64,000 bases of DNA from Fulvivirga kasyanovii (GCF_009711405.1 NZ_SMLW01000677.1:1-64000), one strand, 5' to 3'; counted from the first letter of the stretch, positions 18,974 to 27,293 are shown. Program-made: numbers and translations. Notes: generated by a model from the letters alone, not told the origin.

Positions 18974-21046
18974 ATGGGAAAGAGATTATCGGTACTTGCC
19001 GTAGCACTTATATTAATTTCGATTAATACATATCAAGCCAATGCCCAGCAGGATGTGCGGGAGAAAATAGCAGATGGCAGCTACAATAAAGGAGATTTTT
19101 ATAAGGCCATACCTTTATATAAAGACATTGTAAAGCACAACCCAAAAAATATAAAGGTCTGGTATAAGTTAAGTGAAGCTTTATACAATGTGCGTAATCA
19201 CACAGAGGCAGTGGAAGCTTTCGCGGTTTTGCACAAGCTCACCGAAACGGATAAGCATTTAAAAAATGAATATTATACAGCATTCCTACATTATGGCAAT
19301 AGCTTAATGGCTGTACAGGAGTATGAGAAGGCAAAACGCATTTATCTCCAGTTTTTAAGGCTAAAGCCGGGGCATGCAGACTACCGTAGCATGAAGCGTC
19401 AGGCAAACGCAAAAATAAGAGCTTGCAAGGAGGCGGAAAGCTTACTTAGCCTGGCGTATTTGGGTGAATATGAAATAGAGCGTTTACCCAATACAGTTAA
19501 CGGCAAATATTCTGACTTTGGTCCGGTTTGGCTGGATAATCAGTCATTGCTTTTTACCTCATTGAGGTCAGATTCTGCTTTGGAAATCTCAGATAATGAA
19601 GACTTTTCACCCATAAACCAGCTTCATATTGCCAAAAAGTCAAATGGAGAATGGCAGGAAGCCGAGCTTGCAGAAAGTTTTAATCACGACTTTTTTCACA
19701 GCGCCAATGGCTCATTGTCAGCAGACGGGAAATTGTTTGCTTTTAGCATCTGTAAAGAAAATAAGGCCCATGAGATTCGCTGCGCTATATACCAGTCAAG
19801 AAAAGTCAACGGGCAATGGCAGGATCCGGTTAAGCTTGGAAAGCATATCAACAAAGCCACCTCTACTTCCACTCAACCGGCGTATGGACAGGTAAAACGC
19901 AGAGGGAATGTAACAGAGGTATTGTATTTTGTGTCCGACCGGGAAAAGGGGAGAGGCGGTATGGATATCTGGTACTCAGCAAAGGATAGAAAAGGGGACT
20001 GGAGCAAGCCGGTAAACTGCGGCAGTGCCATCAATACATCCGGAAATGAGATCACACCGTTTTATGACGATGCCTCAGGCACGCTTTATTTCAGCTCCGA
20101 TTTTCATCAGGGGTTGGGCGGCTATGACATCTTTAGTGCTTATGGAGGCTTGAAAAGCTGGCGGTCGCCAATCAATATGGGTGCATCGATCAATACCGGA
20201 TTTGACGACACTTATTTTTCATGGAGAGTGGCCGATGCCAATGGCACATTGGTTTCCAATCGTGATGGAAGCCTCTCAGTTTTTGGGAAAAACTGCTGTG
20301 ATGATATTTTTTATGTCGAAAAACACCCTGTGTTTCAACTACCAGGTATTGTTATTTCCACAGATTCCCTTCCCCTGCCTGATGCCACTGTTGGCGTAAA
20401 GCTCAAGAGTGCTGGAGAAAACCCGGACAGCCTTTTCTGGGTGACTGCCAGTAATGAAAAAGGTAGTTTTGAACTGCCTTACAGAAAAGATTTAAAGCTA
20501 GCACTAGTGGTTGCAAAAACTGGTTTTGAAACTACGGAGATGGATTTGCAGGATCAATATGGCAACTATCCTGATACTGTGGTAGTGGTTATGAAGTCGC
20601 TGACTGAGGAAAAGGAGGCATTGGACAAAATGGTGGCTCAGAAGCTGGAGGTGCTGTCAGAGCAGCGACTGGAAGGAAAAATAACAGCAGGAACAGTACT
20701 GGTTATGGAGCATATTTATTTTGAATTTGATAAAGCAGCCATTCAGCCGGAAGCCCATCAGGACCTGGACTTGTTGTTTGATTACCTGAGGCATAATCCC
20801 AAGGTGAAGATCGAAATTGCAGGCCATACAGACGGCAAAGGAGATGCCGTTCACAATCAGGAGCTTTCACAAAGGAGGGCTGATGCTATCCGGAATTATC
20901 TGATTGACAAGGGTATACATAAGCGAAGACTGACGGCCATAGGATACGGGGAAGAAAGACCCATTGCGCCTAACGAAAATCCGGATGGAAGTGATAACCC
21001 CGAAGGGCGCCGGAAGAACAGGAGAACAGAGGTAATTATACTGTAA
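18974..21046 (+). CDS. OmpA-family protein with TPR, PD40 repeats and peptidoglycan-binding domain (T9SS-associated)
   Basis: A 690-residue protein. A signal peptide (ends YQANAQ) is followed by TPR-like helices (about 40-150), WD40-like PD40 beta-propeller repeats (about 180-440; SADGKLFAFS, LYFVSDREKGRGGMDIWYS, LYFSSDFHQGLGGYDIF), a carboxypeptidase-regulatory-like Ig domain (about 465-535), and an OmpA C-terminal domain with YFEFDKAAI, AGHTDGKGD and LSQRRADAIRNYL. This layout matches the PorE-type protein thought to tie T9SS to peptidoglycan, although PorE is usually a lipoprotein and this is not. ATG 18974 is chosen because it begins the signal peptide. Third gene of the T9SS operon. Confidence 0.92.
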   Translation: MGKRLSVLAVALILISINTYQANAQQDVREKIADGSYNKGDFYKAIPLYKDIVKHNPKNIKVWYKLSEALYNVRNHTEAVEAFAVLHKLTETDKHLKNEYYTAFLHYGNSLMAVQEYEKAKRIYLQFLRLKPGHADYRSMKRQANAKIRACKEAESLLSLAYLGEYEIERLPNTVNGKYSDFGPVWLDNQSLLFTSLRSDSALEISDNEDFSPINQLHIAKKSNGEWQEAELAESFNHDFFHSANGSLSADGKLFAFSICKENKAHEIRCAIYQSRKVNGQWQDPVKLGKHINKATSTSTQPAYGQVKRRGNVTEVLYFVSDREKGRGGMDIWYSAKDRKGDWSKPVNCGSAINTSGNEITPFYDDASGTLYFSSDFHQGLGGYDIFSAYGGLKSWRSPINMGASINTGFDDTYFSWRVADANGTLVSNRDGSLSVFGKNCCDDIFYVEKHPVFQLPGIVISTDSLPLPDATVGVKLKSAGENPDSLFWVTASNEKGSFELPYRKDLKLALVVAKTGFETTEMDLQDQYGNYPDTVVVVMKSLTEEKEALDKMVAQKLEVLSEQRLEGKITAGTVLVMEHIYFEFDKAAIQPEAHQDLDLLFDYLRHNPKVKIEIAGHTDGKGDAVHNQELSQRRADAIRNYLIDKGIHKRRLTAIGYGEERPIAPNENPDGSDNPEGRRKNRRTEVIIL

Positions 21047-21198
21047 AAGTCCCTCTGAAACAGGTTTTGAGGAGGCTTTTCTCTTGTAATTCTCGTTAAG
21101 TTTTACTACTTTACCAGTTCCCCCAAGAATCAATCACCATAGTGCTATCGGGAAGAAAAATCAGTAGGGGAAAATTTTACAATTTGTTGTTAATTCAT

Positions 21199-21231
21199 TT
21201 GCACTTCCACATCATGGAATGTGTATTTTTG
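21199..21231 (+). promoter_or_regulatory. Bacteroidota-type promoter for the HisA-like gene
   Basis: A TTG at 21199-21201 and a TATTTTTG at 21224-21231 fit the -33/-7 pattern TTG and TAnnTTTG of the Bacteroidota primary sigma factor. The spacer is 22 bases, slightly long. The predicted start lies about 30 bases before the ATG. Confidence 0.5.
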
Positions 21232-21267
21232 TGCGCTTAACCTTTTTTAACTATAAACCAACTGCAT

Positions 21268-21996
21268 ATGATCCAGATAATACCTTCCATAGCGATTAAT
21301 GAAGGCAAAGTAATCAGATTACAACAGGGAGATTTTACAAAGGAGAAGGTATATGACCAAAGTCCAATTGATTTGGCCAAGACCTTTGAGGATCATGGTA
21401 TAGAAGTGGTTCACCTTGTAGACCTAGACGGAGCACGGAGAGGCCAGCCGGTCAACTATCATATACTTGAAGCTATAGCGGGATATACCGGGTTGAAAAT
21501 AGACTTTACCGGAGGTATCCATACGGACGGAGATATAAGCAAGGCCTATGAATACGGGGCCAGCTATATTACCGCTGCCAGTGTGGCGGTAAGCAGAAAA
21601 GAGCTATTCTCCTCATGGATCATCTCATACGGAAGGGAAAAGATCACATTGGGAGCAGATGCCATCAACGGCAAGATAGCTATCAGAGGGTGGCAAAAAA
21701 GCACTGATCTGGATATCATGGACCATATTGAATACTTCTATTCCAGAGGTCTGAAATATGTAAAAACCACTGATATCAGTAAGGACGGTGTGATGCAGGG
21801 CCCCGCATTTGAGCTGTACCAAAATATTATTGACAGGTTCCCCGATATTTGTGTACTGGCCAGTGGTGGCGTAAGGAATATAGACGATATCAAGCGACTT
21901 AATGACATGGGTGTTTTCGCCGTTATTTTTGGTAAAGCATTCTATGAAGGTCGTATTCAACTCAAGGAGCTGGAGCAGTTTTTGGTAAAGGCGTAA
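21268..21996 (+). CDS. HisA-family isomerase-like protein with substituted catalytic Asp
   Basis: A 242-residue TIM-barrel protein that aligns along its length with HisA, the ProFAR isomerase of histidine synthesis: GKVIRLQQGDF, HLVDLDGA, LGADAINGKIAIRGW, TDISKDGVMQGP, LASGGVRNIDDI and VIFGKAFYEGRI. In HisA the first strand reads IPAID, with Asp as general base; here it reads IPSIA, so Ala9 replaces it. The usual DFGGG and TGGS(I) are also changed to DFTGG and TAAS(V). The second acid residue (Asp in LGAD) is kept. No other his genes are nearby. It may be a paralogue with another substrate, or an inactive one. The family is certain; the activity is doubtful. Confidence 0.85.
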   Translation: MIQIIPSIAINEGKVIRLQQGDFTKEKVYDQSPIDLAKTFEDHGIEVVHLVDLDGARRGQPVNYHILEAIAGYTGLKIDFTGGIHTDGDISKAYEYGASYITAASVAVSRKELFSSWIISYGREKITLGADAINGKIAIRGWQKSTDLDIMDHIEYFYSRGLKYVKTTDISKDGVMQGPAFELYQNIIDRFPDICVLASGGVRNIDDIKRLNDMGVFAVIFGKAFYEGRIQLKELEQFLVKA

Positions 21997-22171
21997 CAGG
22001 GAATCAAGCTGCAGATCAGTAAAGCGCTTCTATTGTTTTCTGTGAGCTTGCCAACAAGTCTGTCAAACAGAGAGGTGAAAAGTTGGTGTTTCCATAGATT
22101 ATGCTTAACCATAGCAGGCCCTTCATAAAGAGCAGCACTTGCCCGGATTTTAAAAAAATGCTATAAAAAAT

Positions 22172-22203
22172 GAGGCCGCTTAACGTTTTAAGCGGCCTCT
22201 TTA
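22172..22203. terminator. Bidirectional terminator between the HisA-like gene and the convergent lipoprotein gene
   Basis: A perfect 12-bp stem, GAGGCCGCTTAA (22172-22183) with TTAAGCGGCCTC (22188-22199), closes a 4-base loop and is followed by four T residues. An A-rich run on the other side supplies a T tract for the minus strand. Confidence 0.9.
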
Positions 22204-22261
22204 ATAACTGATTGGAATCAACCTAAACCAAAAGGAGAGCACAATCAGTGTTATTGTATTA

Positions 22262-22867
22262 TTATTGTATCTTGATATTCCATTCAAGGTCAACATCTGA
22301 TTCTCCATCCTCTGATGAAGATGTTGCCGTTTTAATATCAGGTTGGTGCTTCAACAGTATTTGGAAGGTACCAGAAGTCGGCTCATCAGTTTCCCAAACA
22401 GTCTCTAAACCGATAGGTAAGCCCTCTAAATCAGTATCCTGGTAATTAACAGGATTGTCCTGATTTCCTGCACCAATATTTCCTAAACCTGTTGGGCTTG
22501 AAAACAATGCTCCTGTCCAGCCAAAGAAGATCTGGTGCTCATGTCCTTCTTCTTCCACTTCTTCGGTAATATCTTCATTACTATCTCCTACAGTATTCTT
22601 GAAGGTTATAGACATAGAATATATAGTATTGGCTGCCAGTACAATGTCGTCTTGCTCTGCAGGTGCTGTTCCTTCGCCGTCAGGATCATTGTAAGTAAAT
22701 GATAGAGGAGTGCCTCCCGCTGCGGGGGTAAAGGTTAGCGTCACTTCATTAATTACCTCTTCTTCATTTTCAGCTTCTGGAGCGTCATCATCATCACTAC
22801 AGCTTGCCATAAAGCCCATAGTTGCAAGTAATAACAGCGCGAGAAAGTTTGATTTTAGAATTGTCAT
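22262..22867 (-). CDS. Acidic lipoprotein paired with the neighbouring TonB receptor
   Basis: A 201-residue lipoprotein with signal LLLLATMGFMASCSDDDDAPEAE. The mature part is strongly acidic and beta-rich, with a short EEEGHEHQIFFGW stretch that could bind metal. Proteins of this look often sit beside TonB receptors in Bacteroidota and are named only loosely. It follows the receptor gene in the same direction after a gap of 102 bases that holds its own promoter and a 21-bp element also found in front of the receptor. A role in presenting or sensing the receptor's substrate, perhaps a metal, is inference. Confidence 0.75.
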   Translation of the reverse strand: MTILKSNFLALLLLATMGFMASCSDDDDAPEAENEEEVINEVTLTFTPAAGGTPLSFTYNDPDGEGTAPAEQDDIVLAANTIYSMSITFKNTVGDSNEDITEEVEEEGHEHQIFFGWTGALFSSPTGLGNIGAGNQDNPVNYQDTDLEGLPIGLETVWETDEPTSGTFQILLKHQPDIKTATSSSEDGESDVDLEWNIKIQ

Positions 22868-22914
22868 ATCAGTGTTTTAAATGAAATTAAACATTTACAT
22901 ATCGTTAACTGATA

Positions 22915-22945
22915 CAAATATATTTAAATGCAACAATGATGCAAA
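22915..22945 (-). promoter_or_regulatory. Bacteroidota-type promoter for the acidic lipoprotein
   Basis: On the minus strand TTTG (22945-22942) and TATATTTG (22922-22915) are separated by exactly 19 bases, the standard -33/-7 layout. Transcription would begin near 22909, about 40 bases before the ATG at 22867. The -33 box lies inside the shared 21-bp element, so a protein bound there would block RNA polymerase. Confidence 0.7.
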
Positions 22946-22947
22946 TA
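22927..22947. promoter_or_regulatory. Operator-like element, copy 1 (TGCAAC-N3-GATGCA)
   Basis: An imperfect inverted repeat, TGCAAC AAT GATGCA, at 22929-22943, with flanks that also match copy 2 at 25409-25429: 19 of 21 bases are identical. It covers the -33 box and part of the spacer of the lipoprotein promoter. The shape and position fit a Fur/Zur-type repressor site; the regulator is not in the window. Confidence 0.6.
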
Positions 22948-22969
22948 GAAAGTGCTTTATTTTATGTTT

Positions 22970-25408
22970 TTAAAATTTATAGCGAGCGGAAATGACCATA
23001 TTAAAGCCGGTTTCATCAGCAAAATATCTTAACCGGTTGGTGTAGTCCCTGTAGGAGGCATTGAGGAGATTCTTGAACTGGACACCAAATACAAATTGAT
23101 TGAGGGTTCCTTGCAGGTTGAGGTTCATAAGCAGGTATCCGTCCGGTGCAGGCAGGAAGTCGAAGTTGGAGTTATCTTCCGCAAAGAGGTTTTCACCGTT
23201 AAGATTAGCTTCATCAATGTCGGCTACCGTTATTACGCGTGGAGCCTGATATTGCCTGAAAGTGTAGTTTGCCTCTAGAGCAGCACTAAACTCATCCAAT
23301 CCAAAGGCCTGTTTCATAAAAGAAAGTTTATAACCAAGTTTATTGGCCGGAATGCCAACAAATACGTCGTCATGGCTAACATCACGCGCCTGGAGGTAAG
23401 TACCTTGTATACGAGACTCCCAGAAGGAAGTGTGTTGAAGGATATAGCTGGCATCTAACCCGAAGAAGATGGCATCTGTTTGGTCATACACATAAAAGGG
23501 AAATGGACCCCTTACCGTTGCAGCTATACCAGCCGGTTTGGAGTAAATATAACCTTTGAGGTAGTTGACATGCGCCGTTACCTCGAGGCTGCGGCCTTTT
23601 ACCGTATGGTTAAAGGTATTTACCCATTTAAAACCCAGTTCATTATCCACCGGTCTCTGGTCCTGATCCAATACACCCTGTATACTCTCCGGAGTTCCAA
23701 ATTCGTTGGTTATATGGCGCCAAAGCCCAAAGTCAATGGTAAATTCATGCTTGCCGTAGCTGTATAGCTCGGCAATGTTCGGAGGCCTCCAGGCAGTGCC
23801 AAAATTGCTTCTGAAACTACTGTTTTTACCTAATGAAGTATTGATTCCGACCAGTCCGGTTACACTTTGATAGTTAAGGTCTTGCCTGTAAACATCGTTG
23901 TCAGCATCACGGCCTGCTACGGAGTTTGACTGATAGTCGTAACGTACACCTACTTCCAGTTCCATGTTACCTACGGGCCGCGATTCTGTAATATAGAAGC
24001 CAAACCTGCTGTTATTGTAGTTAGGAACAAAAGGGATAGTATTTGTGCCGGGGATATTATTATTGTCCTGATACAGCCATTGTGCTCCTATGGTGCCACT
24101 CCAGTCTGAGATGGGTGCATGCTTCCAGTCCAGGTCCAGTGTATGTGTGAAAAGCTCCAGGTCTATGGCAGGCCGATCATTATTGTTTCCCCGCCTTACA
24201 TCATACTCCTGCCGTGTATTGGCCTGGAAACCATATTGAAAGTCTAATTGATGGTCCTTAAAATTGTAATGTCCTTTTAGTCTGATCAGGTCATGACTTA
24301 CTTCCTGCCGCGGGTTATTGATGTTGTAGCTGAAATCTCTCGTAAAGTATGGCTCATCAGCTTTTAAGGCAAGATCGAGATCTTCCAGGTTACCCACTAC
24401 CGACCCTCGGAGTATACCCAGGTTTTGCTGTACATGGCTGTATAGCAAAGTAAGGTCGAGCTGTTTATAATGGTACCGGGTGCCGAGCATATAGCTAAAT
24501 TCACGGGCACCGGTATTGGTTAACATGTAATCGGGAGCTCTCAGGTCGCCCTGGTACAGGCCGGAAACCTGACCCATCCATGCAAAGTTTTTATATCCCT
24601 GCTGTAGCAGGAGATCTGCATTGACAGACCTGCCATTGCTTGCGGCCGTTACGCCCGCTGTTCCGTGTAAGTGGCCTGTTGACAATTCCATTTTGGGCGG
24701 ATTAATGATGATCACCCCCCCCATGGCATCCGGCCCGTATTTTACCGCAGCGGCTCCTTTAACCAGGGCAATATTGTCAGCCATGGCAGCATCTATTTCA
24801 GGTGCGTGTTCCTGGCCCCAACCTTGCCCTTCGTGCCTTACACCGTTGTTAATGATCAGCACTCTGTTGCCATGCAAGCCATGGATCATGGGTTTTACTA
24901 CATTCTGCCCTGTTTTAAGTGTAGAAACACCGGTAATATTGCTCAATACGTCACCCAGCGATTCTGTTTTAATGCTCTCCAGCTCTTTACCCGATAGCTT
25001 TGACTCTGTCATTGATTCAAGTCCTGTTTCTATTGTGCTACCCTCGATCACTATACTCTCAAGGATCATATCATTGGTAGCAAGTTTAACGATCAGGTCA
25101 GGATGGTAGATGTCATGGTGGTGAACAAAACTCTTGTACCCCAAGTGAGAAATGGAGATATCATATTCTTTTTCGCAAAGCCCTTTGATCTGAAATTCTC
25201 CGGCTTCATTGGTCATAATGCCTTTTTCAGAGTTTTTGATTTGTACGGTAGCATAAGGGATAGGCTCTTGCGTGGAGGCATCTACAACCAATCCGGAGAT
25301 GGCGCAACTGCAATCAGCGCTGCAATCCTTTTTTCCCTGAGTGAAAGCGGGGCTTGTAGAGAGCAAAAGGGCTGCAAAAATCAAAAAAGTAAATACACGA
25401 GTAAACAT
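22970..25408 (-). CDS. TonB-dependent receptor, possibly for a metal
   Basis: An 812-residue outer-membrane receptor with a signal peptide (ends SPAFTQG), a carboxypeptidase-regulatory-like domain beginning CAISGLVVDASTQEPIPYATV, then a plug (ESLGDVLSNITGVSTLKTG; ALVKGAAAVKYGPDAMGGVIIINPP) and a barrel ending MVISARYKF. Just after the signal comes a Cys-rich KDCSADCSCAI, and the first domain contains a VHHHDIYHPD cluster; both could bind metal. The plug stretch EGQGWGQEHAPEIDAA resembles receptors of the ZnuD type. ATG 25408 is preferred because a palindromic element ends right before it. Metal uptake is inference. Confidence 0.85.
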   Translation of the reverse strand: MFTRVFTFLIFAALLLSTSPAFTQGKKDCSADCSCAISGLVVDASTQEPIPYATVQIKNSEKGIMTNEAGEFQIKGLCEKEYDISISHLGYKSFVHHHDIYHPDLIVKLATNDMILESIVIEGSTIETGLESMTESKLSGKELESIKTESLGDVLSNITGVSTLKTGQNVVKPMIHGLHGNRVLIINNGVRHEGQGWGQEHAPEIDAAMADNIALVKGAAAVKYGPDAMGGVIIINPPKMELSTGHLHGTAGVTAASNGRSVNADLLLQQGYKNFAWMGQVSGLYQGDLRAPDYMLTNTGAREFSYMLGTRYHYKQLDLTLLYSHVQQNLGILRGSVVGNLEDLDLALKADEPYFTRDFSYNINNPRQEVSHDLIRLKGHYNFKDHQLDFQYGFQANTRQEYDVRRGNNNDRPAIDLELFTHTLDLDWKHAPISDWSGTIGAQWLYQDNNNIPGTNTIPFVPNYNNSRFGFYITESRPVGNMELEVGVRYDYQSNSVAGRDADNDVYRQDLNYQSVTGLVGINTSLGKNSSFRSNFGTAWRPPNIAELYSYGKHEFTIDFGLWRHITNEFGTPESIQGVLDQDQRPVDNELGFKWVNTFNHTVKGRSLEVTAHVNYLKGYIYSKPAGIAATVRGPFPFYVYDQTDAIFFGLDASYILQHTSFWESRIQGTYLQARDVSHDDVFVGIPANKLGYKLSFMKQAFGLDEFSAALEANYTFRQYQAPRVITVADIDEANLNGENLFAEDNSNFDFLPAPDGYLLMNLNLQGTLNQFVFGVQFKNLLNASYRDYTNRLRYFADETGFNMVISARYKF

Positions 25409-25429
25409 AATGCAACAAAGTTGCAAATA
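25409..25429. promoter_or_regulatory. Operator-like element, copy 2 (TGCAAC-N3-GTTGCA)
   Basis: A perfect inverted repeat with 6-bp arms, TGCAAC AAA GTTGCA, at 25411-25425, directly in front of the receptor ATG. It matches the element at 22927-22947 in 19 of 21 positions and in the same orientation relative to its gene. Binding here would cover the translation start region of the transcript's DNA, as a repressor site placed low in the promoter. Confidence 0.62.
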
Positions 25430-25461
25430 CGATCTTAATTATTTCAGTGTTTCGGGAGATT

Positions 25462-25887
25462 TTATTCGTCTATGACCTCAGAAAACTTGAATCTTTGGAT
25501 AATATAGTGAAGAAAATTGAAGGAGAGGACTGAATCGGGATCTTCATCTTCGCTGTTGGCTCCGCTGGTGGAAGGGGAAGTTGTTTGTTGCTTATTTTGT
25601 GTCTGAGAATGGTTGTTTGAAGAGGTGTTGGTAGATTTTTGCTTGTTGCTTTCTTCTACCTTTTCTTCTGGTTTTTGCTTGTCTTTAGGGTATGAGCTTT
25701 TCATACCAGGCTGGGTATAAGTATTTTCTGTGCCTGGTGAACTAGGAGCTTCAGGCTTTTCCTGATAGCTGTCCCCACCACCTTCAAGAAACATAAAGCC
25801 GTCTTCCTGTGCTGCCAATGGATTTACGTAGCACACACTAACTAATAAGAAGATGGATGCGATGTATTTAATTGACCTATCTCTCAT
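25462..25887 (-). CDS. Exported low-complexity protein of unknown function
   Basis: A 141-residue protein with a signal peptide (ends NPLAAQEDG). The middle 80 residues are rich in Ser, Thr, Pro, Lys, Gln and Glu and probably unstructured. The last 25 residues (SVLSFNFLHYIIQRFKFSEVIDE) look like a short amphipathic helix. No family is recognised. It lies upstream of the TonB receptor on the same strand, with 53 bases between, and divergent from csaA; its first bases lie close to the csaA promoter. Confidence 0.6.
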   Translation of the reverse strand: MRDRSIKYIASIFLLVSVCYVNPLAAQEDGFMFLEGGGDSYQEKPEAPSSPGTENTYTQPGMKSSYPKDKQKPEEKVEESNKQKSTNTSSNNHSQTQNKQQTTSPSTSGANSEDEDPDSVLSFNFLHYIIQRFKFSEVIDE

Positions 25888-25942
25888 GATTTTTCAAGGT
25901 GTACTAATATACGAATTAATTTTCAAAAGGTTACAACCGTTC

Positions 25943-25972
25943 TTGACACGACTCGTTGATATATTATATTTG
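25943..25972 (+). promoter_or_regulatory. Strong Bacteroidota-type promoter for csaA, apparently giving a leaderless transcript
   Basis: TTG at 25943-25945 and TATATTTG at 25965-25972 are separated by exactly 19 bases. The -7 box ends only 6 bases before the ATG at 25979, so transcription should begin at or next to the start codon. Confidence 0.7.
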
Positions 25973-25978
25973 TACGCT

Positions 25979-26317
25979 ATGGATCAGATTAACTGGAACG
26001 ATTTTGAAAAGGTTCAGCTTCGTGTTGGAACAATTGTTAAAGTAGAAGATTTTCCCGAAGCCAGAAAACCCGCCTACAAGGTGTGGGTAGATCTGGGGGA
26101 AGATATTGGTATAAAAAAATCCAGTGCTCAAATTACCCATCACTATACCAAAGAAATGCTGCACAACAAGCAGGTAGTTTGTGTCGTTAATTTTCCTGAA
26201 AAGCAGATAGGACCATTTCTGTCACAAATCCTGATTACAGGTTTTGCAGATGAAAACGGTCACATTCTTTTAGCTGTTCCGGACCGTGATGTTCCGAATG
26301 GTGCCAAACTTCATTGA
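25979..26317 (+). CDS. csaA: CsaA-type tRNA-binding-domain protein
   Basis: A 112-residue single OB-fold tRNA-binding domain. It matches CsaA in length and in motifs: FEKVQLRVGTIVKVEDFPEARKPAYKVWVDLG, GIKKSSAQITHHY, KQVVCVVNFPEKQIG and VPNGAKLH. CsaA is described as an export chaperone that can also bind tRNA; its precise role is unsettled. ATG 25979 gives the family's usual N-terminus, whereas the open frame further upstream crosses the divergent gene. A GNAT gene starts 1 base after the stop, so the two form an operon. Confidence 0.9.
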   Translation: MDQINWNDFEKVQLRVGTIVKVEDFPEARKPAYKVWVDLGEDIGIKKSSAQITHHYTKEMLHNKQVVCVVNFPEKQIGPFLSQILITGFADENGHILLAVPDRDVPNGAKLH

Positions 26318-26318
26318 G

Positions 26319-27188
26319 ATGAGCAAACTGCAGATCAGAAGCCTGAGGCCAGTCGACCTGACTGACATGTATATTACTTTTCTGGATTCTTTTTCAGATT
26401 ATAAGGTTCCGTTCAGGTTGACCAAAGAGCAGTTTGTCAGAAAATTCGTAGAGAAACTCAAAATAGATTTTTCCCTGTCGGCAGGGGCCTACGAAGATAA
26501 TTCACTGGTAGGCTTTGTATTTACTGCAGTAAACTACTACGAAGGAAAACTGACTGCTTACAATGGAGGAACGGGTGTACGCCCTTCCAGCAGAGGTAAG
26601 AAGCTTACTATTAAAATGTATGATTTTTTGATTCCGATGTTTCAGGAAAGAAAGATCAAACAGTGCGTTTTAGAGGTTCTGACAGAGAATGACCGCGCCA
26701 TAAAAGCTTACAGAAGTATCGGCTTCCGGGAAACCAAATATTTTCGATGCTTTAAGTTTGACTCAAAACACTTAAAAGTAAAACCTCCAAAAGTAAATCT
26801 GGAAATATTCGGCGTGAAGCACCCTAGTTGGGATGTTTACGAACGCTTCGCCAATCAAGCCCCCTCTTTTCTGGATTCATCACTCATGATCAATGATAAC
26901 TTAGCCAGTGAGACCATAGTGGAGGCTTACTCCGAGGGTAAATGCGTAGGCTATGCTATTTATCAGTCTGCTTTTGGCAGAATAAGTCAAATTGGCGTTG
27001 CACCGGAAGTAAGAGGTAAGGGTGTTGGCTCCAGCCTGGTCAAGTACATTCAGGAAACCAGCAATCAGAAAATCCTGACCGTGATCAATATCCAGAGAGA
27101 AGCCACAAATACCATTAACTTCTTTCAGAGCCTTGGGTTTAAAAACCAGTTGAACCAATATGAAATGATCATGCCTCTCGAGAGCTGA
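26319..27188 (+). CDS. Tandem GNAT acetyltransferase
   Basis: A 289-residue protein with two GNAT folds. The first (about 1-150) has a weak acetyl-CoA loop, GVRPSSRGKKLTIKMYDFL; the second (about 165-285) has a canonical one, IGVAPEVRGKGVGSSLVKYI, followed by VINIQREATNTINFFQSLGF. Such two-domain GNATs acetylate small molecules or peptides; the substrate cannot be read from the sequence. It starts one base after csaA ends, so it is probably co-translated. A hairpin with a short T run lies 78 bases downstream. Confidence 0.85.
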   Translation: MSKLQIRSLRPVDLTDMYITFLDSFSDYKVPFRLTKEQFVRKFVEKLKIDFSLSAGAYEDNSLVGFVFTAVNYYEGKLTAYNGGTGVRPSSRGKKLTIKMYDFLIPMFQERKIKQCVLEVLTENDRAIKAYRSIGFRETKYFRCFKFDSKHLKVKPPKVNLEIFGVKHPSWDVYERFANQAPSFLDSSLMINDNLASETIVEAYSEGKCVGYAIYQSAFGRISQIGVAPEVRGKGVGSSLVKYIQETSNQKILTVINIQREATNTINFFQSLGFKNQLNQYEMIMPLES

Positions 27189-27266
27189 GCCTGATCACTC
27201 ATTACTTTGTTGCAAGCTTTGATATAGTGGCAACCATTCAATATCCAATAAACATGTATCTTAGGC

Positions 27267-27293
27267 ACATCCGTTGACGTGTCGGATGTTTTC
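27267..27293 (+). terminator. Probable terminator after the csaA-GNAT operon
   Basis: ACATCCG (27267-27273) pairs with CGGATGT (27283-27289) around a 9-base loop, followed by TTTC. The stem is short (7 bp) and the site is only 24 bases before the next ATG, so an attenuator in the leader of the MurF-Alr gene is an alternative. Confidence 0.5.

Noticed and set aside
22172-22203. Strong hairpin after the HisA-like gene considered as a mobile-element end
   Set aside because: Its place between convergent genes and the flanking A/T runs are fully explained by a bidirectional terminator.
24621-25109. 162-codon ORF opposite the TonB receptor
   Set aside because: Antisense to the conserved plug domain; Pro/Ser-rich shadow translation.
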